A stretch of 64,000 bases of DNA from Pseudomonas abietaniphila (GTDB lineage: Bacteria > Pseudomonadota > Gammaproteobacteria > Pseudomonadales > Pseudomonadaceae). How positions within the stretch are numbered: the stretch's first letter is position 1; the number at the start of each line of letters is the position of its first letter. The notes beneath the pieces were generated by a model. The model was not told the origin of the DNA and ran no database searches. It was given only the letters and a program-made list of their open reading frames with translations. Of this stretch, positions 25,718-35,700 are shown piece by piece. The position numbers were made by a program, and so were the translations under genes. The stretch is taken from assembly GCF_039697315.1 (NCBI RefSeq), contig NZ_CP155619.1, forward strand, positions 1,860,001 through 1,924,000, written 5' to 3'.

Positions 25718-28354
25718 ATGTCCGGTATTCATACCCAAGCCACCCACTTCATGGACTGCATCAAGACCGGAGTCGATGCCCGAACCGGGCAATTCACCCT
25801 GGCGTTTCAACTGCCCCTGCTTCCCGCCAACAACCTGGCCGGGCCATCGATCACCCCCACCCTTACCTTCAGCGTTCTGGGTTCCACACGTGACAAAGGG
25901 TTCGGGCTGGGCTGGTCGCTGGACCTGAGCGAACTCAATCTGCATCAGGACGCACCGTCATTGCGGCTGTCGTCGGGTGAGCACTTCGCCGTCGATCTCG
26001 ACAACACCCCGTTCACGCCGGGCAGCGAGTTGACGCTGTTCGATGCCAAGCTCAAATCCAGGCGGGTGGTCTGCGAGAGCGATTCGGTGTTTCGGGTGGA
26101 TCAAAAAAATGGCCAGACTGAAATCCTGACCCGACAGCCGGACAGTTCCCGCTACCTGGTCACCGAACTGCGCAGCCAGGAAGGTAATCGCGTGTTCGTC
26201 GAGTGGTCGCCCTACGGCAACGACGACTTCATCCTCGAACGGATCAGCGACGAGACGCGCACCTTGCTGCACGTGCAGAGGGCGGATGACGATGAGGTCG
26301 CTTCCACTGTTCCCGGGCGCGCAGACGAGACCGTACGCCTGCGGTTGGTCAACGATGCATTGAGCGAACTTTACCTGCCCGGCATCGACACGCCGTTCAG
26401 CATCCTTTATGAGCACCATGCGCTTGATCCGGACAATCATCTTCTGCTGCCGAGCACACTCACCAGCCCGTTGGGAGCGACCGATTCCGTGATCTGGGCC
26501 ACGGGCGAAGAAGGCCACCAACTCCCCGAAGGAGCGCCCTTCCGGGTATTGCCACGGGTGTTGCAGTGGACCCACTCGGCGGGAGAAACGACTGGCGAGC
26601 TGACCCGCACGTATGAATGGTCCGGCGTGCACAACTTCCTGGGTTTTGGCAGCGATCAGGCATTCGACTGGCAGCAAGGACGCGACAACCTGTATCAGGT
26701 CGAGCAGGATTACGATTACCAGGTCACCGAAAACCAGACCGGTCCGGACGGCAGAACGCTTGCGACCATCACCCGCACCTGGAACCGCTTTCACTTGCTC
26801 ACGAGCGAAGCCACCCGCCGAGGCAATTGCGAGTTGCGCACCACAACCACGTTCGGCATCGCGCCCGACACCGACTGGGAGGACCAGCCCGCGTGGTGCC
26901 AGCTTCCGCATAAACAGACCGTGACCTACATCGACCGCTCGAACGCCGGCCGGCAACGCCGGGAAGAAACCGAGTATCGCTACGACGCAGCCGGCAACGT
27001 CGTGTTCACTCGTTCGCCCAGCGGCATAGAGGAACACAGCGAGTACTACCCTGCCGACGGTGTCGCGGACACGGAAAACGACGAGGGCTGCCCGCCCAAT
27101 CCTCTGGGCATGGTCCGGCACCTGAAGACAAAGACCGTGATACCCGCACGCCTGAATGACGGCACCTACGGCGGCGCCTCTGTCATCTCGACCACGTACC
27201 GCTATGCGGCGCTGGCATCGAAACTCACGGGCGGACCTGCGTTTGTCGTGGTGAGCCGCGAGACCGCGTGGGATGAGACCCAGGGTCGTCTGCTTGAAAC
27301 CACTACGCAGACCTATATCACTGACAGCGGCCCGCACTATGCCCGGCTTGCAAACAAAGTCACCACGCTCAATGGCAAAGCCACCACCACCGATTATCGC
27401 TACGAGCTGTCCGAGGAAGAGTTGATCACCCATGTCACCCTCACCGGGTTCGAGCGAACCGACCGGGTGCGCGCCACTCAAAGCAGCGCGCGGGACTTGG
27501 GCACAGGCCGTTTGACCCGCGAGCGCAACCACGCCGGCGTCGTCTCCCGCTACGCCTACGACGCCCTGGGCCGTGTCACGCTGGCGGTCACGGCCGATGA
27601 CAGCCGCTATGAAGCCCGACGTACTTCGACCTATTGCGTGAACGACCGGGCTGCGCTCGAACACAGGGCCGGGAGCGAAAACCCGGTGATGATCGAGCAT
27701 CGACATTCGACCGGCCAGCGGCGTCGACAATGGCTCGATGGCGAGGGACGCACCGTCCGGGTGGAGCTCGAAGACATCGATCACGCCCCTGCTGTGTTTC
27801 GCGAGATCGCCAGTACCGTCTTCGACGCCGAAGGCCGATCGGTCAGCGAAACCCAACAGGACTGGCTGCGCGATCCTCAGGACCCTGCCGCAGTGACGGC
27901 ACTCAGGCTCACGACGACGACGTTTTACGACGACTGGGGCCACGTCCACCGGAGCATCACGCCCGATGGCGTGGAAACGTACAGCGAGCACGACCCGATC
28001 AGCCTCACCGTCAAGCGATGGCAGCAAAGCGGCACGCTCAAGAGCCCGCACACGCTGACCCACTTTAACGCGGCGGGCAGTCCTGTCAGCGAACACCTGT
28101 ACGACACCGAAGGCACATTGATCCGGACCAGAGAGTGGCGGCGCGACGGACTGGACCGCGTCACCGCGTCCACAATCAAAGTGCCCGACCAGGCTGACCG
28201 CGTGACCTCCGTCCAGCTCGATGTCTATGGGCGAACCGTCGAGCAGCGGCTGGCTGACAATACAGTGGTGAGCTGGACCTACGCCTTGCACAGCGACGAC
28301 AACCACCCTGAAACCGTCGCCGTCACGCCACCGCTTGCGGCCCAAACGTCATAA
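25718..28354 (+). CDS. YD-repeat/Rhs protein, N-terminal half
   Basis: 878 aa. Begins with a region typical of Rhs/SpvB-like shells (TGVDARTGQFTLAFQLPLLPANNL... FGLGWSLDLS) and continues with YD/Rhs repeats (YRYDAAGNVVFTRSPSG, YAYDALGRVTLA, TFYDDWGHVHRSITPDG). It lacks the Rhs core and C-terminal tip, which are in the next ORF. The last residues (VSWTYALHSDDNHPETVAV) read as the first part of a sequence that continues in the next gene (FIIGRQTFDGLGRQLSV). The two are separated by one TAA and 93 nt in the same frame. Rhs shells encapsulate a toxic C-terminal domain. Confidence 0.85.
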   Translation: MSGIHTQATHFMDCIKTGVDARTGQFTLAFQLPLLPANNLAGPSITPTLTFSVLGSTRDKGFGLGWSLDLSELNLHQDAPSLRLSSGEHFAVDLDNTPFTPGSELTLFDAKLKSRRVVCESDSVFRVDQKNGQTEILTRQPDSSRYLVTELRSQEGNRVFVEWSPYGNDDFILERISDETRTLLHVQRADDDEVASTVPGRADETVRLRLVNDALSELYLPGIDTPFSILYEHHALDPDNHLLLPSTLTSPLGATDSVIWATGEEGHQLPEGAPFRVLPRVLQWTHSAGETTGELTRTYEWSGVHNFLGFGSDQAFDWQQGRDNLYQVEQDYDYQVTENQTGPDGRTLATITRTWNRFHLLTSEATRRGNCELRTTTTFGIAPDTDWEDQPAWCQLPHKQTVTYIDRSNAGRQRREETEYRYDAAGNVVFTRSPSGIEEHSEYYPADGVADTENDEGCPPNPLGMVRHLKTKTVIPARLNDGTYGGASVISTTYRYAALASKLTGGPAFVVVSRETAWDETQGRLLETTTQTYITDSGPHYARLANKVTTLNGKATTTDYRYELSEEELITHVTLTGFERTDRVRATQSSARDLGTGRLTRERNHAGVVSRYAYDALGRVTLAVTADDSRYEARRTSTYCVNDRAALEHRAGSENPVMIEHRHSTGQRRRQWLDGEGRTVRVELEDIDHAPAVFREIASTVFDAEGRSVSETQQDWLRDPQDPAAVTALRLTTTTFYDDWGHVHRSITPDGVETYSEHDPISLTVKRWQQSGTLKSPHTLTHFNAAGSPVSEHLYDTEGTLIRTREWRRDGLDRVTASTIKVPDQADRVTSVQLDVYGRTVEQRLADNTVVSWTYALHSDDNHPETVAVTPPLAAQTS

Positions 28355-28447
28355 GCAGCGGCATCGGAGCACTCACGCCCATCGCCGGGAACGCTGCCGC
28401 GCACGCCACGCTTCCCGGTGAACTGCACATTTCGAAGGATCGAAAAC

Positions 28448-30892
28448 ATGAACACTCCTTTCATCATTGGCCGTCAGACGTTCGACGGCCTGGGTCGCCA
28501 GCTGTCGGTTGACGCGGGCGGGCACACCTCCCGGTTTCATTACCGCGACGGCCAGCTCCCGCCCTCTTCGACGACCCTGGCCGACGGCAACGAAATCAGA
28601 TTCACCTACGAGAAGCACCTCAACCATCAGTTGCTCAGCGTCGCAGCCGACGGCGAAGCCACGACCGAGATAACCCGTCACCCCGCCTTCGGTCATCCCG
28701 GCGCCGTGAGAGGTGAACGGGGACATCAAGCCTTCGCTTTCAGCGCCACCGGCCAACCTGCCGAAGACCACTGGACCGTTGACGGGCAGACCTACACGAC
28801 CCGCTGGCTCTATTCCTTCGGCGGCCTGTTGCAGGGTTTTGACGATGCTCAGGGCATCGCCCACCGGCGTCAGTTCGATTCGGCAGGTCGGTTGCAGCAA
28901 ACCCGCGTCGGCGAACTGGAAACCACCTACACCTATGACGCCCTGTCACGGCCGCTGACCGTCAACGTCAGCGACCCGGAAAACCGGCGCACCCTCACCA
29001 CTTCGATCACGTATGACGCGCTCGGGCGTGAGCACATGCGCACGTTCACCGTCACGCAAAGCGAAGAAGGACACCCTCCTGCCATCAGGACGATCACCGA
29101 GACGACAGGCTATTCCGCTCTGGATCAGATCACGTCCCGACGCTGGACCGACGGCGATGAGCAAAGCGAGCAGCGCTTTGAATACGATGCGCGCGACCGG
29201 CTGGTGCGGTGCACGGCTGACAACCAGGCGGTGGCGGAGGATCCGTTTGGGAACCTCATCGTCGACCAGGCGTTCACCTTCAACGGGTTTAACGGCCATG
29301 AAACGGTGGTGAGCCTGTTCGCCGACGGAAGTCGGGACGAAGCCCGTTTCAGCTATGCAGACGACGATCCGGTTCGGCTGGTGAAAATCACCCACACCCA
29401 CGCCTCCTGGCCATCGGAAATCACGCTGAGCTACGACGCCTGCGGCCGGGTCATCAGCGACAGCCTGGGCCGTCAATTCAGCTGGAATACCCAGGGCCGA
29501 CTCACGGAAGTCCGCACACCGGCGGGGACTTGCAAGTATCGCTATGACCCCAGCGGACAGCTCACCGACCGCGAAGTGAACGGTGTGCTGACGCGTGATT
29601 TCTTCAGCGCGGATCAACTGACTCACCAGCAGACCGGCAACGACAGCGTTCAGTTGATCGGCGACCTGAACGCCCTGTTCGCCCTGAACAAGGTGACCGA
29701 CGGCGTTCGCCAGACCCTGCTGCTCGGCACCGATGCACAAGGCAGCGTACATCTGGAAGCCGACAGCGCAGTGCGTGCCCGCCACTACTCCGCCCATGGT
29801 GCGAACGGTCTCGCCAGCGATCACGCAGCGTTCGGCTACGCCGGCGAGCAGCGCGAACCCTTGTCGGGCCTTTACATCCCGGGAGGGAATCGACCTTACG
29901 ATCCGGTGCTGATGTGCTTTCTGGCCCCTGACACCGACAGCCCGTTCGGCCAGGGCGGGATCAATCCCTACGCGTGGTGTGCCGGAGATCCGGTCAATCG
30001 CATCGATCCGGATGGCCACAGTTGGGTGAACTACGCCCTCGCCGGCGCGGGCCTTGCGCTGGCGGCGGTGGCGTTGATTCCCGGTCTGCAAGCGGCCTTG
30101 CCCGCAGCGGGTGTGTTGATCAGTTCCGGGACAGGCCTGCTGACCACCGGCCAGATCGCGACGCTTGCCGCCGTGGCGCTGGATATCGTCTCGCTGGCCA
30201 CCGGGGCCGCGAGCACGGTACTTGAGGCGACCGGGCATGACCGTACCGCGTCAGGCATTCTGGGCGGCATTTCTCTGATGACCGGCCTGTCTGGCGCCGG
30301 GATAGGCCTGAAACTGGCCGGCCTGAAACACGCCGGAGCCCGACAGCGGGCGATGGACATCAAGCAAGGCTGGACGCCGCCCAAGCCTGGTCGTCTGGGC
30401 AACGGTGAATTGCTGGCCCAGCACACCTCCAGAGGTGTGGACGTGGGTTTCATTGACACCTATCACGGCACCAATCGGGTCGCCCTTCTCACCCACGGTG
30501 ATCCCAAGCGCGCATTGCTCATGGGTCCGGACGGCCACGTAGCCCGTGCCGCCGACATCGCACGGGACGTCATCGCGCCCCGGCTCGAAGCGCTCGGGGT
30601 CGGCGCCGATGAGACCTTCGTATTGCTCTCGTGCTGGAGCGGAAAAAACGGTGCGGCGCTGGAGATCGCCAAGGAACTGGGCCGTCCGGTTCAGGGGTTT
30701 ACCCATAAAGTTTTTGTGAAAGGCTTCGCCAATCTGCAGAGTCCAGCCAACGCGGCGAATATCCCCAAGGAGGCCGTTCCGTATTTTGAGCGCCTGCGTG
30801 CGACGGGTAATCCGCTCAAAGCCTGGAAGACTACCCTGCGAGATGCACAGGCCACGATCTTTCACCCTGACGGCAGCATGACTGCGGTATGA
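28448..30892 (+). CDS. Rhs protein, C-terminal half with core and variable toxin-like tip
   Basis: 814 aa. Rhs repeats (residues 1-400), the Rhs-associated core (YAGEQREPLSGLYIPGGNRPYDP... INPYAWCAGDPVNRIDPDG, ending near residue 523), then hydrophobic helices (about 527-600) and a variable tip to 814. The tip contains LLTHGDP (H683) and FVLLSCWSGKNG (C729), a His-Gly...Cys-x-Gly arrangement with 46-residue spacing like clan CD (caspase-like) peptidases, so a cysteine-peptidase-type toxin is plausible but unproven. The start at 28448 has AAGGAT just upstream. No small immunity-like gene follows before fumA. Confidence 0.83.
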   Translation: MNTPFIIGRQTFDGLGRQLSVDAGGHTSRFHYRDGQLPPSSTTLADGNEIRFTYEKHLNHQLLSVAADGEATTEITRHPAFGHPGAVRGERGHQAFAFSATGQPAEDHWTVDGQTYTTRWLYSFGGLLQGFDDAQGIAHRRQFDSAGRLQQTRVGELETTYTYDALSRPLTVNVSDPENRRTLTTSITYDALGREHMRTFTVTQSEEGHPPAIRTITETTGYSALDQITSRRWTDGDEQSEQRFEYDARDRLVRCTADNQAVAEDPFGNLIVDQAFTFNGFNGHETVVSLFADGSRDEARFSYADDDPVRLVKITHTHASWPSEITLSYDACGRVISDSLGRQFSWNTQGRLTEVRTPAGTCKYRYDPSGQLTDREVNGVLTRDFFSADQLTHQQTGNDSVQLIGDLNALFALNKVTDGVRQTLLLGTDAQGSVHLEADSAVRARHYSAHGANGLASDHAAFGYAGEQREPLSGLYIPGGNRPYDPVLMCFLAPDTDSPFGQGGINPYAWCAGDPVNRIDPDGHSWVNYALAGAGLALAAVALIPGLQAALPAAGVLISSGTGLLTTGQIATLAAVALDIVSLATGAASTVLEATGHDRTASGILGGISLMTGLSGAGIGLKLAGLKHAGARQRAMDIKQGWTPPKPGRLGNGELLAQHTSRGVDVGFIDTYHGTNRVALLTHGDPKRALLMGPDGHVARAADIARDVIAPRLEALGVGADETFVLLSCWSGKNGAALEIAKELGRPVQGFTHKVFVKGFANLQSPANAANIPKEAVPYFERLRATGNPLKAWKTTLRDAQATIFHPDGSMTAV

Positions 30893-30903
30893 AGAGGCTC
30901 GCG

Positions 30904-30945
30904 AACCTTAGCCGTTCGGCGCCACACCCCCTCAAGACTAAGGTT
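30904..30945 (+). terminator. Possible stem-loop after the Rhs gene
   Basis: AACCTTAG (30904-30911) and CTAAGGTT (30938-30945) are perfectly complementary with a 26-nt loop, 11 nt after the Rhs stop. The long loop and lack of a clear T-run make a terminator role uncertain. Confidence 0.3.
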
Positions 30946-31113
30946 TAGCCTGCGGCAGGGTGTCGCGCCGGTGACCAAGCGGTATACTGCGGCGCCTTTT
31001 CCTGCCGCTGCGCCTGAGCGTTAGCCGAGCCAAAGGCCGTTTGCACGATTGCCCAGAGCATCCCGTGCAAACCGCCCTACATAATGTTCCCGCCTGATAG
31101 AGGAGAACGCCCC

Positions 31114-32637
31114 ATGACCGTGATCAAGCAGGATGACCTGATTCAGAGCGTTGCCGACGCCCTGCAGTTCATCTCCTATTACCACCCCGTCGATTTCATT
31201 CAGGCCATGCATGAGGCCTACCTGCGCGAAGAATCGCCTGCCGCGCGCGACTCCATGGCCCAGATCCTGATCAACTCGCGCATGTGTGCCACTGGCCACC
31301 GTCCGATCTGCCAGGACACCGGCATCGTGACCGTATTCGTACGCGTGGGCATGGACGTGCGCTGGGATGGCGCCACCATGAGCCTGGACGACATGATCAA
31401 CGAGGGCGTGCGTCGCGCCTACAACCTGCCGGAAAACGTCCTGCGTGCCTCGATCCTCGCCGACCCGGCGGGCGCTCGTAAAAACACCAAGGACAACACC
31501 CCGGCGGTCATCCACTACTCCATCGTTCCGGGTAACACCGTGGAAGTGGACGTGGCGGCCAAAGGCGGCGGTTCGGAAAACAAATCGAAGATGGCGATGC
31601 TCAACCCGTCCGACTCGATCGTTGACTGGGTACTGAAAACCGTTCCGACCATGGGCGCGGGCTGGTGCCCACCGGGCATGCTGGGTATCGGCATCGGCGG
31701 CACCGCCGAGAAAGCCGCCGTCATGGCCAAGGAAGTCCTGATGGAATCCATCGACATCCACGAGCTCAAGGCCCGCGGCCCGTCGAACCGTCTGGAAGAA
31801 ATGCGTCTGGAGCTGTTCGAGAAGGTCAACCAGCTGGGCATCGGCGCTCAGGGCCTGGGCGGTCTGACCACCGTGCTCGACGTCAAGATCATGGATTACC
31901 CGACCCACGCCGCTTCGCTGCCGGTCTGCATGATCCCTAACTGCGCCGCCACCCGTCACGCGCACTTCGTGCTCGACGGTTCCGGCCCCGCCTCGCTGGA
32001 AGCGCCACCGCTGGACGCTTACCCGGAAATCGTCTGGGAAGCCGGCCCATCGGCTCGCCGCGTCAACCTCGACACCCTGACGCCGGAAGACGTGCAGAGC
32101 TGGAAGCCGGGCGAAACCGTCCTGCTCAACGGCAAAATGCTGACCGGCCGCGATGCGGCGCACAAGCGCATGGTCGAAATGCTGAACAAGGGCGAAACCC
32201 TGCCGGTCGATCTGAAAGGTCGCTTCATCTATTACGTCGGTCCGGTCGATCCGGTCGGTGATGAAGTCGTCGGCCCTGCTGGCCCGACCACCGCCACGCG
32301 GATGGACAAGTTCACCCGTCAGATCCTCGAACAAACCGGCCTGCTGGGCATGATCGGCAAATCCGAGCGCGGCCCGACCGCCATTGACGCGATCAAGGAC
32401 AACAAAGCCGTTTACCTGATGGCCGTCGGCGGTGCGGCTTACCTCGTCGCCCAGGCGATCAAGAAATCGCAGGTCCTGGCATTCCCTGAACTGGGTATGG
32501 AAGCGATCTACGAGTTCGAAGTCAAAGACATGCCGGTCACTGTCGCAGTGGACAGCAACGGCGAGTCGGTACACATCACCGGTCCTGCGATCTGGCAGAA
32601 GAAGATCAGTGAAAGTCTGGCGGTGGAAGTGCAGTAA
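31114..32637 (+). CDS. fumA: Class I (iron-sulfur) fumarate hydratase
   Basis: 507 aa, full length for the class I fumarase with both domains on one chain. Interconverts fumarate and malate with a 4Fe-4S cluster. N-terminal domain: ICQDTGIVTVFVRVG, PGARKNTKDNTPA-like segment and GGGSENKSKMAMLNPSD; cluster-region Cys in MGAGWCPPGMLGIGIGG, LPVCMIPNCAATRHAHF. C-terminal beta domain: TGRDAAHKRM, FIYYVGPVDPVGDEVVGPAGPTTATRMDKF. Start at 31114 with AGAGGAG at 31099-31105. It sits between the Rhs pair and the Tc locus and is housekeeping, unrelated to them. Confidence 0.96.
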   Translation: MTVIKQDDLIQSVADALQFISYYHPVDFIQAMHEAYLREESPAARDSMAQILINSRMCATGHRPICQDTGIVTVFVRVGMDVRWDGATMSLDDMINEGVRRAYNLPENVLRASILADPAGARKNTKDNTPAVIHYSIVPGNTVEVDVAAKGGGSENKSKMAMLNPSDSIVDWVLKTVPTMGAGWCPPGMLGIGIGGTAEKAAVMAKEVLMESIDIHELKARGPSNRLEEMRLELFEKVNQLGIGAQGLGGLTTVLDVKIMDYPTHAASLPVCMIPNCAATRHAHFVLDGSGPASLEAPPLDAYPEIVWEAGPSARRVNLDTLTPEDVQSWKPGETVLLNGKMLTGRDAAHKRMVEMLNKGETLPVDLKGRFIYYVGPVDPVGDEVVGPAGPTTATRMDKFTRQILEQTGLLGMIGKSERGPTAIDAIKDNKAVYLMAVGGAAYLVAQAIKKSQVLAFPELGMEAIYEFEVKDMPVTVAVDSNGESVHITGPAIWQKKISESLAVEVQ

Positions 32638-32654
32638 GCGCTTCGACGGTCATG

Positions 32655-32683
32655 AAAAGCCCGGCCCTCGTGCCGGGCTTTTT
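32655..32683. terminator. Rho-independent terminator between fumA and tcaC
   Basis: AAAAGCCCGG (32655-32664) pairs with CCGGGCTTTT (32673-32682); T-run on the plus strand and A-run on the other, between convergent genes. Confidence 0.88.
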
Positions 32684-32716
32684 ATTGCCACGTGTCCTCT
32701 AGGAACCGGCCCTTGC

Positions 32717-35700
32717 CTAAAACCCGAGCCGGTTCTTTTTGCGCTTCCCGGCCTGCGAACCATCGTCCAGCAAAGGCAGGCCTGCCGCCGCTCGTCCGGC
32801 GTTCACTTCCTCAGCGGTATCGTTCTCGTCCTCGCTGATGGTGTACCAGGTCTGATAGGTGGTGCGGCGCAACCAGCCCTTGGCTGTCCAGGTCTCGGTC
32901 GGGCGACCCAGCGGGTCGTAGAATTGCTTGTCGTGGTACCAGTGTTCACGCACCGAACGGTCGTCGACATATTCATGGGTGTCCGTGAAATAGGGGCGAT
33001 ACACGCGGACAGCCAAGCCCTTGTTGTTGTACTCGACGCGCTCGCTGACGCGCCATCGATCGTCGGCGTCAACCTCCACCAATGCACCATTGGTGTATTG
33101 CAGCTGCCCATTGACCACGTGGTAGGCCTTGCCGCTCTCCACTCTTTGCCGGGTTTGCAGGGCTCGTCCAAAACCATCGAGGGAGGTCAGCGTCATTCGC
33201 TGCTGCCGTTCGGGATCATCAGGATAACGGTCCCACTGCAGGGTGATCCCGTGCACGGGCACCTTGTCCCGCATCCAGCTAAAAACATCGTAATAGTAAG
33301 CCGTGGCGTAATCGGTCTTGTGCTCCGCCGTTATCGCCTCAGAGGGCTTGAGGGATAACAATGTCGCGCCCTCCAGAGGATCAAAGCCGACTGCGTTGCC
33401 GAGTTCTGTGCCATAAAAGCTGGTCATTCTGAGAACGCCGAAAGCGTCATACATCGCCTCCTGAGTGTTCTCATTAGGGTCAATAACCTTAGAGGGCAGC
33501 AGGTTGTAATAACTGAACTCCGCCGAGGTGATACAACCGTCCGGCGCCGTCACTGCCGTTATCAACAGGCTGTAGGGGTCGTAGGTGACGGTGCTCGGCC
33601 CATGGCTGGCGGTCGGTCTGAACGCGTCGACACGGTAGAAATGCTCAGGCCCCGCATACGTATTGAAACCGCGCCTGACCGACCACAACACAACCGACGG
33701 ATCCTCTGGCAGAGCACTGGCCATACGTGAATAACCGACCTCTACCAACTTGCTGGCCAGCGCCTCTTCACCTTCCGGTCCCTGAAAGATGGGCACTTTG
33801 CTGTAGGCGGTCAACGCATGGGCATCCAGCTCAGCGATCTCCACCGCATCCGCCAGCGCCTGGAACGTTGCCTGACCATCGGGGCACTCGACGTAGCGTT
33901 GCTTCGACAGCGCCACCAGAGTTCGCGGCAATGACGCAAACCAGCCATCAGGGTCTTTAAAAGCCTCGTAGCCAAGATCTTCGGCGTTCACCTGCGAGGC
34001 CTCGGTCATCATCGCGTTGGCCCGCGTCAAATACGGCAGCCCCAATCGCCAGCTTTGTGCTTCATCCAGGTGAATCGCCTCTGTTCTGCTTTCGCTCAGG
34101 TAATAGCGCTGCTGAGCCTCGTCATGGGACGCCCGCCACCACGTCTGTTGATGCTCATCGGTAAAGGGAGAGTCATCACCCGGCAGCTTGCGCCGCGCGT
34201 AGTTCACGGTAACCCCGTGGGTCAACACACCGTACTGATCCCACGCGAGATTGACTGCACGCTGGCACATCGGATCATCGGCCTGCCCCTCATACTGGTG
34301 ACTGATGGACTCCAGCGCCAATGGCAGCATGCGAGCGTAGCGCTGAAAAGGGCCGACCGCTTCAAGCTGGCGTACCAGATAACGCGAAGACTGCACGGTG
34401 TAAGGCAATGTCGACGGCGCAACGCCCTCATAACCAAACACCTCAACCCGCAGCACGGAACCTGCGAGCGCTCGGGCCATTTCTCGCAAATCGGCGGCCA
34501 CAGGCGGCTCAATGACCTGATCCTGGCCGTCGGCGTAGGAGGTCAACACATCGGGGCCCAGCACGACGGCCACTTCGTCACTCTCGTTGAAACCATAAGG
34601 GGCTTTGTGCGGATAACGTCCCGTGTGATACCAGGTTTTACTCAGGATCGGCGCCGTAAAACCTGCGCTCGCGTCGCCCGATCCCACCTCACTGTCGCGT
34701 TGCAGGATCAACCCGAAGCCACGAAACACTCTGTGAAGGCCATCGTAGTAGCCCTGACGGTACGAGAACGACTGAGTCAGCTGATTACCCGTCACCTCAT
34801 CGAGCTGGGTTTGTCGGCTGACCAGGTGCAACGCAAAGGGTACGCCGGACTCGACAGGCAGACCTGCTGCCACCCGCTCCTGCTTTTCATCCAGCCATTC
34901 CTGCGCCGAACTGCGGTACGTCACGCTGCCTGACGCGCCCATGCTGTTATTCGTCTCTTGCAGAAGATACGGCTTGATCGGCGGACAGTCGAAACGCCAG
35001 TGCGCAGGCGTCATGTGGGGAATGGTCAACACCAGACTAGAGCACCCAAGCCCTTGCAGGTCGGCCATGCTGACCTGGCTGAAGCGATCGTAGCGAACAC
35101 CGGCTGGCCACGGGATCTGGACGGGTTCTGCGAAGGCATTGCCCGATGTGTTCATGAACAACGTGAAGCCGTCAGGCTGCAGATACACCATATCGACGGC
35201 ACCAGACCCGTCCATGTCAGCCAGCCGAATACGCCCGGCGTCGAAGTCTTCGTAAGCGAAACCGAGCGTCGCGAACTCCTGTCCCTTTCCAAAATGCCCC
35301 CGGCCCATGTTCGGCCAGAACCGGACCTCGTTATGCCGAATACGCACCAGATGTTGCTGCCCAGAGCCGAGAATGTCGCAAAACGCCACCAGCTCCGCAG
35401 GGCTGTTACTCAGCAGCGGCAGGAAGTCGTTCTCTTCATCGTGATTGACATCGGCGGGCGGTGCGAACCCTTTGGCGCGTCGGCTGGCATACAAACGCAC
35501 ACTGCGCGGACCGATCAGGGCAAGGTCTGAAAGCCCGTCACCGACCAGATCGGCCAACTGCCCTTGAGGATGAAAGAACTCGGCCGGAAACGCAGAAAAC
35601 GGCGCAAACCCCGACCATGTCCGGTCCGGCGCGAGGGTGAAGAATCCCGCCATTCCCGGTTGCGCGACGACCCAGTCGAGGCGCCCGTTACCGGTCATGT

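Noticed and set aside
25958..28345. 795-codon minus-strand frame
   Set aside because: Lies antisense to the Rhs N-terminal gene, whose product is clearly recognisable; long antisense frames are common in GC-rich DNA.
28946..30238. 430-codon minus-strand frame
   Set aside because: Antisense shadow of the Rhs C-terminal gene.
31021..32574. 517-codon minus-strand frame
   Set aside because: Exact antisense shadow of fumA; composition rich in H, R, G and Q without domains.
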